Positions 17,277-26,561 of a stretch of 64,000 nt of DNA are shown here, piece by piece (the stretch's first letter is position 1; every line of letters begins with the position of its first letter). The stretch lies in the NCBI RefSeq assembly GCF_002259415.1, contig NZ_NPFY01000019.1, positions 248,001 to 312,000 on the forward strand. Reading direction: 5' to 3'. The notes under the pieces were generated by a model. That model was not told the origin of the DNA. It made no database searches and saw only the letters and a program-made list of their open reading frames with translations. Origin of the DNA: Rhodococcus sp. 14-2470-1b (lineage in GTDB: Bacteria > Actinomycetota > Actinomycetes > Mycobacteriales > Mycobacteriaceae). The translations under genes were made by a program, and so were the position numbers.

Positions 17277-18407
17277 GTGCGATTTCAGATTCTGGACATC
17301 ATCTTCAACCCACCGCACCCGGTGACCGGGGAGGTCGTCCATCCGTCGGACAGGCTGGGTCGCGTCGTCGAAACGGCAGTTCTCGCCGAAGAACTCGGCT
17401 TCGATTCCTTCTCCGTCGGAGAACGTCACGCCGGGGACGTCCTGTCCTCGTCGCCGACGGTGATTCTCGGTGCCATCGCCCACGCGACCGACCGGATCCT
17501 GCTGTCGACCGGAGTATCCGTCGTCGCCGTCCTCGATCCGATCCGTGTCGCCGAGGACTTCGCGACGATCGACCAACTCAGCCGCGGACGATTCGAACCC
17601 GTCATCGGTAAAGGCAACGAAGCACTGCAGTACCCACTGTTCGGCCTCGACATCTCCAAGCAGTACGAGTACCTCACCGAGAACTACGAGCTGCTTCGGC
17701 GGCTCGTTCGTGAAGAGCACGTCGACTGGAACGGGACGCACCGGCACCCACTCGTCGACGCGACCACCCTTCCACGGCCGTTCGACGGGCCGTTTCGAAT
17801 CTGGCACGGATCCGCGACGTCGGTGGAGGCGGTGGACCTGGCCGCGAAGTGGGGAGATCCCATCGTCACCGCCAACGCACTGCAGCCGCGAGAGAACTAC
17901 AAGGTTCTCATCGATCGATACCGGGAGCAGTACCTCGCACACGGCCACGACCCGGAGAAGCTCTACGTCGGATCGGGTTCCGGCGGACTGTTCCTCGCCG
18001 ACACCACCGAACAGGCAACCGACGAGTTCCGGCCGATCTACGAAGGGTTCGTGGCCCAGCAGGACAAGCGGCTGGAGCGTAGCCTGCGGAGTGACCTCGG
18101 TGGCAAGCACGACCCGGCCGCGAAGGGGAAGGTGACGAGTTTCCGGACCATCGAGGATGCTGTCGAGCGCGGCCCGGCACTGGTGGGATCCCCGGACAGG
18201 GTTGCGGAGAAGATTCTCGACTACCACAACAGTTACGGGCACGATCTGCAGTCGGTGTCGGTGAATCATGTGCTGGACTTCGAGCAGCAGAAGGACACGC
18301 TTCGCCGCTTCGCGGAGGAAGTGATCCCTCTGGTGAAGAAGGAACTGTCCACGACACTGTGGAGTCCGTTCGACGCCGACCGAGCCAAGGGCTTCACCGC
18401 CTCCTGA
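17277..18407 (+). CDS. LLM-class flavin-dependent oxidoreductase
   Basis: The 376-residue protein belongs to the luciferase-like monooxygenase superfamily. It has the RLGRVVETAVLAEELGFDSFSVGERH start of the barrel, the ATDRILLSTGVSVVAVLDPIRVAEDFATIDQLSRGRFEPVIGKG core and the C-terminal VGSPDRVAEKILDYH element. The cofactor could be FMN or F420. The GTG at 17277 is chosen because the barrel strand begins at once. It follows a nitroreductase gene by 16 bases and converges on ramB. Confidence 0.87.
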   Translation: MRFQILDIIFNPPHPVTGEVVHPSDRLGRVVETAVLAEELGFDSFSVGERHAGDVLSSSPTVILGAIAHATDRILLSTGVSVVAVLDPIRVAEDFATIDQLSRGRFEPVIGKGNEALQYPLFGLDISKQYEYLTENYELLRRLVREEHVDWNGTHRHPLVDATTLPRPFDGPFRIWHGSATSVEAVDLAAKWGDPIVTANALQPRENYKVLIDRYREQYLAHGHDPEKLYVGSGSGGLFLADTTEQATDEFRPIYEGFVAQQDKRLERSLRSDLGGKHDPAAKGKVTSFRTIEDAVERGPALVGSPDRVAEKILDYHNSYGHDLQSVSVNHVLDFEQQKDTLRRFAEEVIPLVKKELSTTLWSPFDADRAKGFTAS

Positions 18408-18432
18408 CCCGCTGCGAGTGCGGCGACGCCGC

Positions 18433-19845
18433 TCAGCGAACGAGGTAGGGAGACACAGAACTACGATGCTCGTCGATGTCCAGGTCCTTGCCCAGGGGAG
18501 GGAAGGCGCGTTGAGGGCAGTTCGCCCGCTCGCAGACACGGCAACCCGCTCCGATGGGCGTGGCCACCGACGATCCGTGTAGATCCAACCCGTCCGCGTA
18601 GACCAATCGGCTCGCATGGCGGAGTTCGCACCCGAGACCGATGGCGAAGGTCTTGCCCGGTTGGCCGTACCGCGCCGCGCGGCGCTCGACGGTCCGAGCG
18701 ATCCACAGATAACTGCGCCCGTCGGGCATCTCCGCGATCTGAGTCATGATCTTGCCCGGGTAGGCGAACGTCTCGTACACGTTCCAGAGCGGGCACGTTC
18801 CGCCGCTCGACGAGAAGTGAAAGCCTGTCGCCGACTGCCGTTTCGACATGTTCCCGGCGCGGTCGACCCGGACGAAGGAGAACGGAACTCCGCGGAGCTT
18901 CGGCCGCTGCAGCGTCGACAAGCGATGGCATATCGTCTCGAAGCTCACCGAGAAGAAGGCCGACAATCGTTCCACGTCGTAGCGGAAATCCTCGGCGATG
19001 TCGTGGAACTGGTGATACGGCAGAACGGTCGCGGCGGCGAAGTAGTTGGCGAACCCCAGCTTCGCGAGCTTCTTGGACGCCTCGGACGTGAAACCGCCCT
19101 CCTCGACCATCTGCTCGAGCAGGTCCGCGCACTCCAGGTAGGCCAATTCTGCCGCGAACTTGAACACCCGCTGCCCGCCGGACAGGTGGGGCGAGATCTC
19201 CAGCAGCCGAGTCTTCGGGTCGAACCGGTGCAGAACGTTCTCGCCCAGATCGATCCGATTGACGATCTGCACCTCGTGCACCGTGCGTAGGCGTTTGGCG
19301 ATCTCGTTACCGACGTCGGCCCGGTGGAAGCGGATCCGCGACGTCAATTCCTCTGCCGCTGTGTCCAATTCGTGGAGATAGTTCTGCCGCTGATAGAAGT
19401 AGTCACGTACCTCCTCGTGCGGCTTGCTGATCGACCCGCTGCCACTACCGTCGGCGAACCGCTCCTCGGTCGCCGCGGCGAGCTGAGCGGTGGTGTTGCG
19501 ATACCGACGATGCATGTTGACCATCGCTCGTGCCAACTGCGGATGGGAGGACACCATCTGCGCGATCTCGTGTGCGTCGGCGACGATGCCCATGTCCTGA
19601 TCCAGCGCGACTTCGCGCAACTCGGCCACCAGCCTGGTGTCGTCCTCGGACGAGAAGAACGACGTGTCGACGCCGAACACCTCGGAAATTCGCAGCAGGA
19701 CCGGGACGGTGAGAGGCCGCACGTCGTGTTCGATCTGGTTCAGGTAGCTCGCGGAGATCTCGAGCTGTCCGGCAAGTGCGACCTGACTCATCTTGCGTTC
19801 CGTGCGTAGTTGGCGCAGGCGCACGCCGACGAACGTCTTGGGCAT
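18433..19845 (-). CDS. ramB: RamB, regulator of acetate metabolism
   Basis: The 470-residue protein is a full-length paralogue of the PrpR at 3202. It has an N-terminal XRE domain (VGVRLRQLRTERKMSQVALAGQLEISASYLNQIE), a middle ligand region with ISPHLSGGQRVFKFAAELAYLE, and a C-terminal domain with the cysteine cluster GCRVCERANCPQRAF. In corynebacteria and mycobacteria RamB controls isocitrate lyase, and here aceA lies about 1 kb away on the other strand with only a small membrane gene between, the same order as around Rv0465c in my recollection. It lacks the LGPK repeat of PrpR. The TTCGCA-like words near 19860-19885 may be autoregulatory sites. Confidence 0.9.
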   Translation of the reverse strand: MPKTFVGVRLRQLRTERKMSQVALAGQLEISASYLNQIEHDVRPLTVPVLLRISEVFGVDTSFFSSEDDTRLVAELREVALDQDMGIVADAHEIAQMVSSHPQLARAMVNMHRRYRNTTAQLAAATEERFADGSGSGSISKPHEEVRDYFYQRQNYLHELDTAAEELTSRIRFHRADVGNEIAKRLRTVHEVQIVNRIDLGENVLHRFDPKTRLLEISPHLSGGQRVFKFAAELAYLECADLLEQMVEEGGFTSEASKKLAKLGFANYFAAATVLPYHQFHDIAEDFRYDVERLSAFFSVSFETICHRLSTLQRPKLRGVPFSFVRVDRAGNMSKRQSATGFHFSSSGGTCPLWNVYETFAYPGKIMTQIAEMPDGRSYLWIARTVERRAARYGQPGKTFAIGLGCELRHASRLVYADGLDLHGSSVATPIGAGCRVCERANCPQRAFPPLGKDLDIDEHRSSVSPYLVR

Positions 19846-20018
19846 GCGCTCAGGTTACGCCTGCGAAGAAATGCGTTAACAGGCTTTGCCTGCAGTGCAC
19901 GAACAAATTCGCGGTGGTCCGTGGATCACAATTCGGGGCCTGAGCGGAACAACCGGGCGCCGGGAGGCGTATACCGATAGGTGTTGTTTCGCATAAGTAA
20001 TTAAGAGGGAGGCTCATC

Positions 20019-20417
20019 ATGTCCGACAATTTTCGTGAACTCGTCCGCGACGCCGTCGTGCTCGTGGCAGGCATCGTTTTGGTGGCCTCGACCATCTGGC
20101 TTCCGGTCGACGGTGACACCGGCGTATCCGGAGCCATTCTGATTCTCGGTCTGCTGTCCGCAGGCACCGCGCTGTGGGCGATGTCCGCGGCGTCGCGGTC
20201 GAGTCATTGGGCGCATGTCGTACTCGGAGCGGCTCTCGCTGTGTCGCCGGTAGTGCTCGCGTTCCCGGCGGGACTCGTCACGGCAGATCTGTTCGCGCTC
20301 GTCGGCGGCGTCGTCATTGCGGCAATGGGTGTTCTCGGCGTAGCAACCGGCCGGAGTGACATCCGGCCGAGCGTGCTCCTGGCGTCGTCCCCCGGACGTG
20401 TGCGGGTGCGTAGCTGA
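20019..20417 (+). CDS. Small SPW-repeat-like membrane protein
   Basis: The 132-residue protein has four predicted membrane spans in two similar halves, each with a short loop of polar residues, resembling the SPW-repeat family of actinobacterial membrane proteins. It lies between ramB and aceA, where mycobacteria also have a small gene. The ATG at 20019 is preceded by GAGGGAGG. Function is unknown. A strong terminator follows at 20437. Confidence 0.65.
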   Translation: MSDNFRELVRDAVVLVAGIVLVASTIWLPVDGDTGVSGAILILGLLSAGTALWAMSAASRSSHWAHVVLGAALAVSPVVLAFPAGLVTADLFALVGGVVIAAMGVLGVATGRSDIRPSVLLASSPGRVRVRS

Positions 20418-20436
20418 CGCTGTTCACTTCTCGACC

Positions 20437-20471
20437 GAAAGCAGCCCCGGCACGATGCCGGGGCTGCTTTC
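20437..20471 (+). terminator. Strong hairpin terminator after the SPW-like gene
   Basis: A perfect 16-bp inverted repeat (20437-20452 with 20456-20471) with a three-base loop lies 20 bases after the stop codon. TTTC at its end is the only T-rich piece. It separates the small membrane gene from the long aceA control region. Confidence 0.85.
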
Positions 20472-20495
20472 TGCGTACAGGACCGAGCGACCGTG

Positions 20496-20511
20496 TGTGA
20501 TACTGGTCACA
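20496..20511. promoter_or_regulatory. Perfect CRP/GlxR-type site upstream of aceA
   Basis: TGTGATACTGGTCACA is a perfect TGTGA-N6-TCACA palindrome, the consensus bound by cAMP receptor proteins (Crp/GlxR) in actinobacteria. It lies about 340 bases before the aceA start, in the 434-base gap between the SPW-like gene and aceA. Confidence 0.7.
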
Positions 20512-20674
20512 GCTGCTGTCATCTGGCTCGATTCAGACGATTTCATGAAAACAGTACGTTTGTCCGGTTGGAACGGTCGGACGGTTTTCGTAAATTGCGT
20601 TCATGAACTGCGCTTTCGTCCTACTGGCGAGTAGCAAAGCTCTCCGATCGGGCGGTGGCGATCCAGCGTCGATC

Positions 20675-20690
20675 TTCGCAAAGTTAGCAA
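20675..20690 (+). promoter_or_regulatory. RamB-like box upstream of aceA
   Basis: TTCGCAAAGTTAGCAA contains the RamB core TTYGCAAA and a second AGCAA half. It stands about 160 bases before aceA, and ramB is the nearby regulator. AGTAGCAAAGC at 20630-20640 is a weaker second candidate. The rest of this 434-base gap shows no open frame of note. Confidence 0.55.
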
Positions 20691-20851
20691 GGGTTGATTG
20701 AAACCTAACCAAGATTGGCACTTGTAACAGGTGGACGGCCCTTTTTGGGTGTGCCACTCTGTGGAAGAACACCCGCACGGCCTGGCAACGATGTGAAGAA
20801 TTCGAGCACCGAGTCGGCCGTATCGCACATCCGATAGAGACTGGAGCTGAG

Positions 20852-22141
<1,290 letters not shown>

Positions 22142-22175
22142 GCTAGTCCGCCTCCCCGGATAGTCAGCGCACCAG

Positions 22176-22211
22176 TCAGGCGGTCCCAGCGTTTCGCTGC
22201 GGGCCGCCTGA
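22176..22211 (+). terminator. Imperfect hairpin after aceA
   Basis: TCAGGCGG at 22176-22183 pairs with CCGCCTGA at 22204-22211, and the inner CAGCG/CGCTG extends the stem with one interruption. There is no T run. It probably ends or stabilises the aceA transcript. Confidence 0.6.
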
Positions 22212-22300
22212 TCTGTATCGCCCGGGTTCTGGGGGTACCCGGTCAGAGTTACCCCACCTCGCCTACAGCTGTTGTCGTGTATGCATCGAAGGAGTCCGCC

Positions 22301-23185
22301 GTGACGGTCGAGAGGGTGGGGATTGTCGGCGCCGGCCAGATGGGGGCCGGGATAGCAGAAGTCTGCGCCCGGGCGCACCTCGACGTTCTGGTCTACGAGC
22401 ACACTCGCGAGCTGACGACCGTAGGACGCACACGCGTCCTACGATCGTTGGACCGCGGCGTCAGCAGCGGCAAGATCACCGAACGCGAACGCGAACAGGC
22501 AGCGTGCACACTGCGCTTCACGACCGATCTCGACGACTTCGCGGATCGGGAACTCGTCGTGGAAGCCGTCACCGAGGACGAGGACATCAAGTCCGACATC
22601 TTCGCTCGTCTGGACGCAGTGGTGACGGACCCCGGCGCAGTCCTCGCGTCGAACACGTCGTCGATCCCGATCATGAAACTCGGTGTCGCGACGGCCTCGC
22701 CCGACCGAGTCGTCGGGCTGCACTTCTTCAATCCGGTGCCGGTTCTCCCTCTCGTGGAGCTGGTCACCACCGTGAAAACCAGTGACGCAGTGGCCGAACG
22801 CGCCGAGAAATTCGCCGGCGACGTACTCGGCAAGCAGGTCGTCCGCTCGGCGGACAGATCCGGGTTCGTGGTCAATGCGCTGCTCATTCCTTACCTGCTC
22901 TCCGCTGTTCGGATGGTCGAGTCCGGGTTCGCCACCAAGGAAGACATCGACAAGGCGACGGTGCTCGGTCTCGCGCATCCGATGGGGCCGCTCGCGCTCG
23001 CAGATCTGATCGGACTCGACACGGTCAAGTCCATCGCGGATTCCATGTACGCCGAATTCGGCGAACCACTCTTCGCCGCCCCGCCGCTGCTTCTTCGTAT
23101 GGTCGAATCGGGTTCGACCGGTAAACGCACAGGCGCAGGGTTCTATCGCTACGAGAACGGCCGGGTAGTGAAAGAGCCCTCGTGA
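22301..23185 (+). CDS. fadB2: 3-hydroxybutyryl-CoA dehydrogenase FadB2
   Basis: The 294-residue protein is an NAD-dependent 3-hydroxyacyl-CoA dehydrogenase. It has the Rossmann motif GIVGAGQMGAGIAEV at the N-terminus, NTSSIPIMKLG and the catalytic-histidine segment GLHFFNPVPVLPLVE, then the C-terminal dimer domain. It oxidises 3-hydroxyacyl-CoA (or runs in reverse) in fatty acid or butyrate metabolism, and follows aceA as in M. tuberculosis. The GTG at 22301 has AAGGAG six bases upstream and fits the conserved start; the frame is open a little further. Confidence 0.93.
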   Translation: MTVERVGIVGAGQMGAGIAEVCARAHLDVLVYEHTRELTTVGRTRVLRSLDRGVSSGKITEREREQAACTLRFTTDLDDFADRELVVEAVTEDEDIKSDIFARLDAVVTDPGAVLASNTSSIPIMKLGVATASPDRVVGLHFFNPVPVLPLVELVTTVKTSDAVAERAEKFAGDVLGKQVVRSADRSGFVVNALLIPYLLSAVRMVESGFATKEDIDKATVLGLAHPMGPLALADLIGLDTVKSIADSMYAEFGEPLFAAPPLLLRMVESGSTGKRTGAGFYRYENGRVVKEPS

Positions 23186-23219
23186 GCGAATGTAGGTGTC
23201 GGGACACATTTCCACTCAC
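23182..23219. repeat. Interspersed palindromic repeat, copy 1
   Basis: The sequence from the fadB2 stop codon on forms an imperfect hairpin: GTGAGCGAATGTAGGTGTC against GACACATTTCCACTCAC around a GGG loop. The words ATGTAGG and CATTTCCACTC recur in the same order at 45252-45297. It may serve as terminator for fadB2. Confidence 0.6.
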
Positions 23220-23277
23220 GACCGCGATAACTTGGTGGTGCGCACACGGCGCGTCCGACGACGTTAGGGGAGAGCGA

Positions 23278-23553
23278 ATGAGCAAGTCGAAGAAGTCCGG
23301 TGGAGTGCTGCCGAAGGCGTTCGGTATCGGACTGGCCGCGACGGGCGCAGCTCACTTCGTAGTTCCCGAGGCATTCGAGCCCATCACCAAGCGGCCGTTC
23401 CCGAAGGACACCCGCGACTGGATCACGCGCAACGGCGCAACGGAACTGGTCGTCGGAGCCGCCATTGCGTACCCGAAGACACGCAAGATCGGTCTGGTCG
23501 GCCTCGGTGCGTACGTCGGTTGGCTCGGGTACAACATCGCTCGCAACAGCTGA
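23278..23553 (+). CDS. Small hydrophobic protein of unknown function
   Basis: The 91-residue product begins with a basic stretch (MSKSKKSGG) and has three hydrophobic segments (about residues 13-30, 53-66 and 70-86). Sequences such as FGIGLAATGAAHFVVPEAFEPITKRPFP resemble the start of DoxX-like small membrane proteins, but I cannot assign it firmly. AGGGGAGAG precedes the ATG at 23278. It lies alone between fadB2 and an alcohol dehydrogenase. Confidence 0.7.
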   Translation: MSKSKKSGGVLPKAFGIGLAATGAAHFVVPEAFEPITKRPFPKDTRDWITRNGATELVVGAAIAYPKTRKIGLVGLGAYVGWLGYNIARNS

Positions 23554-23678
23554 AGCCCGGACGAGAATGTAGCGAACGCCTCCCGCCGAACGGGAATTCC
23601 CTGCTCGCAGTGCTTTCACCTGGCTAAACATGCCTCGGCCGTTTGCCAAGCTACTGATGCGTAGGTAGCAATGTAGTC

Positions 23679-24719
23679 ATGACTTCAGCTACCGCGTACA
23701 CAGCGACAGCCCCCGATGCACCGCTCGAGAAGGTGACGATCGATCGTCGCGAGCTCGGACCGAAAGACGTCCTCATCGAGGTCAAGTTCGCCGGCATCTG
23801 TCACTCCGACATTCACACCGCCCGCAACGAATGGGGCGGCACCACGTACCCGGTGGTCCCGGGCCACGAAATCGCAGGCATCGTTGCCGAGGTCGGCTCC
23901 GGCGTCACCAAGCACAAGGTCGGCGACCGCGTCGGTGTCGGCTGTTTCGTCGACTCGTGCGGCGAATGCGACGCCTGCCTGGCAGGCGAGGAGCAGTACT
24001 GCTTCAAGGGCGTCACCCAGACCTACAACTCCAAGCAGGCAGACGGGTCGATCACCCAGGGCGGTTACTCGACGCACATCGTCGTGACCGAGGGCTTCGT
24101 GCTGTCGATCCCCGAGGGCATCGAACTCGACGTAGCCGCACCGCTGCTGTGCGCCGGCATCACGCTGTACTCGCCGCTCAAGCACTGGGGTGCAGGCCCG
24201 GGCAAGAAGGTCGCCATCATCGGGATGGGCGGACTCGGCCACGTCGGCGTCAAGATCGCCCACGCCCTCGGAGCCGAGGTCACCGTGCTGAGCCAGACTC
24301 TGAGCAAGGAAGAGGACGGCAAGCGCCTCGGAGCCGATCACTACTACGCGACCTCCGACAAGGAGACGTTCAAGAAGCTGCGCGGCGAATTCGACCTGAT
24401 CATCAACACCGTCTCTGCCGAAATCGACATGGACAAGCACATGTCGCTGCTCGCGATCAACGGCTCGCTCGTCATCCTCGGACTGCCGTCGGAGCCGATC
24501 GAGGTTCGTGGATTCACGCTCGCCGCGAACCGTCGTAGCCTCGCAGGCTCGATGGTCGGCGGTATCGCGCAGACTCAGGAAATGCTCGACTTCTGCGCGG
24601 AACACCACATCGGCGCCGAGATCGAAACCATCCCGGCCGACAAGATCAACGAAGCCTACGAGCGCGTCCTGAAGAGCGACGTTCGGTATCGCTTCGTCAT
24701 CGACGCCGACACCTTCTGA
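23679..24719 (+). CDS. Zinc-dependent NAD(P) alcohol dehydrogenase (YahK/cinnamyl type)
   Basis: The 346-residue medium-chain dehydrogenase has catalytic zinc ligands Cys41, His63 and Glu64, the four structural-zinc cysteines 94, 97, 100 and 108, and the cofactor motif [20 protein letters not shown]. The motif [12 protein letters not shown] and the overall pattern match the NADP-preferring cinnamyl alcohol dehydrogenase/YahK group of broad aldehyde reductases. Possible roles are lignin-derived aldehyde or general aldehyde reduction. It has its own strong terminator. Confidence 0.92.
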   Translation: MTSATAYTATAPDAPLEKVTIDRRELGPKDVLIEVKFAGICHSDIHTARNEWGGTTYPVVPGHEIAGIVAEVGSGVTKHKVGDRVGVGCFVDSCGECDACLAGEEQYCFKGVTQTYNSKQADGSITQGGYSTHIVVTEGFVLSIPEGIELDVAAPLLCAGITLYSPLKHWGAGPGKKVAIIGMGGLGHVGVKIAHALGAEVTVLSQTLSKEEDGKRLGADHYYATSDKETFKKLRGEFDLIINTVSAEIDMDKHMSLLAINGSLVILGLPSEPIEVRGFTLAANRRSLAGSMVGGIAQTQEMLDFCAEHHIGAEIETIPADKINEAYERVLKSDVRYRFVIDADTF

Positions 24720-24725
24720 TCCATT

Positions 24726-24770
24726 CCTGTGGGCGGCAGGTAGCGACGGGCGCTACCTGCCGCCCACAGG
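24726..24770 (+). terminator. Terminator hairpin after the alcohol dehydrogenase
   Basis: A perfect 20-bp inverted repeat (24726-24745 with 24751-24770) with a five-base loop begins seven bases after the stop codon. It is the longest perfect hairpin seen in the window. No T run follows. Confidence 0.85.
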
Positions 24771-24823
24771 CGTAACGTCGAAGTCGGGTCGGAAGATGTT
24801 CTCCGCAAGGAAAGGACACTTTC

Positions 24824-25078
24824 ATGAAGACTTCGTCCAGCCGTCACGGCAAGATGGCCGCTGCCGGGCACAGTTCTGCCGGCCATGCACTGGTCGACGC
24901 CCATCCCGACGCCGCGCGGTATGCACTGATCACGGTCGGTGTGCTCGCGCTCGTCCTGTTCGCACTGTCGGCCTTCAACGGTCTCGGCACCGTCGCCGTC
25001 ATCGCAGGTTGTGTGTGCGTCGTCGCGATGGCGTCGGCGATGGGTCTCGTCGGCGGAACAGGGCACCCCGACTCCTGA
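24824..25078 (+). CDS. Hypothetical small membrane protein
   Basis: The 84-residue product starts with a basic, histidine-containing stretch and then has two hydrophobic spans (about residues 34-52 and 55-76). CAAGGAAAGG lies upstream of the ATG. No family is recognised. It converges on the PPK2 gene with 21 bases between. Confidence 0.65.
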   Translation: MKTSSSRHGKMAAAGHSSAGHALVDAHPDAARYALITVGVLALVLFALSAFNGLGTVAVIAGCVCVVAMASAMGLVGGTGHPDS

Positions 25079-25099
25079 CCCGGTCGGAGAAGTCCGTCG

Positions 25100-25969
25100 C
25101 TAGCTGTCCGCGAGACGCTGTTTCTCCACCTCGACGTCGAAATCGGCTTTCGGCCAATCGAGGTCGAGCTTCTGCAGTGCATCGATCAGCAGCTCGGTCA
25201 CCGCCAAGCGTGCGTACCATTTGCGGTCGGCCTGAATGACGTGCCACGGTGCGTAGTCCGTGTTGGTCCTGTCGATGACACGCTGGTACGCGGTGCGGTA
25301 CTGCGGCAGGAATCCGCGTTCGGTGACGTCTCCCGGGTTGTACTTCCAGTGCTTGTCCGGCCGATCCAACCTCTCCTGCAACCTGCTTCGCTGCTCTTCC
25401 GGAGAAACGAACAACGCGACCTTCACGATGTGCGTGCCGCCGTCGACCAACTCTTTCTCGAACGCGTTGATCTCGTCGAACCGCGGTTCCCAGACCTGAC
25501 GCGGAACAAGGTCGTGGACGGCGACTACCAGCACGTCCTCGTAGTGCGAGCGGTCGAAAACCCCGATCCGTCCACCGCGGGGCAGGGCGTTTCGGATACG
25601 CCACAGGTAGTGATGCTGCTTCTCCGCCTGCGTCGGAACTCCGAACGACGCCAGGTCGACGCCCTGCGGGTCGACCATTCCGATGACATGGCGCACCATG
25701 CCGCCTTTGCCTGCGGTGTCCATGCCCTGAAGTACCAGAAGGATCGAGCGCAGATCACCGGACCGGCCGTTGGCGTACAGCTTCTCCTGCAACGCAGAGA
25801 GCACCTCGCCGCGCTCCGCGAGCAGCGCCTGCCCGTCGGTCTTGGTGCCTTCGAAACCCGGTGTCAGTGAACAATCCAGGTCCGCGACGGACGTCTCGTC
25901 GGTCGCGCGGAGGATCTCGGCCGCAGGGGTCGACCACAGGTTGCTGCTTTTCTTCGAATGCTTCGCCAT
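25100..25969 (-). CDS. ppk2: Polyphosphate kinase 2 family protein
   Basis: The 289-residue protein has the PPK2 core: Walker A GMDTAGKGG (residues 82-90), the lid WRIRNALPRGGRIGVFDRSHYEDV with Walker B at Asp139-Arg140, and the following YEDVLVVAVHDLVP. It transfers phosphate between polyphosphate and nucleotides. The sequence FFVSPEEQ-like (LFVSPEEQRSRLQERLDRPDKHWKYNPGD) is typical of the class that phosphorylates nucleoside mono- or diphosphates from polyphosphate; the preferred base cannot be read. The N-terminal 40 residues are an extension of low conservation. Confidence 0.9.
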   Translation of the reverse strand: MAKHSKKSSNLWSTPAAEILRATDETSVADLDCSLTPGFEGTKTDGQALLAERGEVLSALQEKLYANGRSGDLRSILLVLQGMDTAGKGGMVRHVIGMVDPQGVDLASFGVPTQAEKQHHYLWRIRNALPRGGRIGVFDRSHYEDVLVVAVHDLVPRQVWEPRFDEINAFEKELVDGGTHIVKVALFVSPEEQRSRLQERLDRPDKHWKYNPGDVTERGFLPQYRTAYQRVIDRTNTDYAPWHVIQADRKWYARLAVTELLIDALQKLDLDWPKADFDVEVEKQRLADS

Positions 25970-26048
25970 GATTGGACCCTAGTAGCAGTGTGAACCCTTC
26001 TCCGCCGAGAACCGAGATCGCGTCGCGCTGCGCGGCTAATCTGGAGGC

Positions 26049-26510
26049 ATGGCTCCGAAACTGGCAACCGCTGAATCCGTCGCACGTGAACAACTCCTCG
26101 ACTTCATCCGCCCACGTCATCATTCGACGCTCATCACGCACAAACGCGATGGTGGCCTACAGGTTTCACCGGTGACATCCGGCGTCGACTCCGAGGGTCG
26201 CATCGTCATCGCGTCGTACCCCGAACGTGCCAAGGTGGCCAACATCAGGCGGAACTCCGCCGTCACCGTCTGCGTTCATTCCGACGAATGGAACGACGCC
26301 TACGTCCAGATCGACGGAACCGCTGAAATCCTCGACGTGCCGGATGCCGTCGAACCGCTCGTCGAGTACTTTCGCAGCATCGCCGGGGAGCATTCCGATT
26401 GGGACGAGTACCGCGAGGCAATGCTGAAGCAGGGAAAGTCGTTGATACGCATCACGATCGAATCCTGGGGTCCCGTCGCCGAAGGTGGCTTCCCGCCCGG
26501 GAGAATGTGA
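26049..26510 (+). CDS. PPOX-class F420-dependent oxidoreductase
   Basis: The 153-residue protein has the split-barrel flavin-binding fold of the pyridoxamine-phosphate-oxidase superfamily. LLDFIRPRHHSTLITHKRDGGLQVSPVTSGVDSEGRIVI and AKVANIRRNSAVTVCV follow the pattern of actinobacterial F420-binding members of about 140-150 residues. It probably reduces an unknown small molecule with F420H2. The stop codon lies inside the first copy of a short tandem repeat, so the last residues (PPGRM) come from the repeat. Confidence 0.82.
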   Translation: MAPKLATAESVAREQLLDFIRPRHHSTLITHKRDGGLQVSPVTSGVDSEGRIVIASYPERAKVANIRRNSAVTVCVHSDEWNDAYVQIDGTAEILDVPDAVEPLVEYFRSIAGEHSDWDEYREAMLKQGKSLIRITIESWGPVAEGGFPPGRM

Positions 26511-26559
26511 CAAGCCCACCCGGGAAGAATGTGACAAGCCCGCCAGGGAGAATGTGACG
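26496..26559. repeat. Three-copy tandem repeat at the end of the PPOX gene
   Basis: Three imperfect units of 23-24 bases built on GGGAGAATGTGACAAGCCC run from the last codons of the PPOX gene to just before the stop of the converging lipase gene. The first unit provides the TGA stop of the PPOX gene. Copies differ by single-base changes and one inserted A. Confidence 0.85.
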
Positions 26560-26561
26560 GC

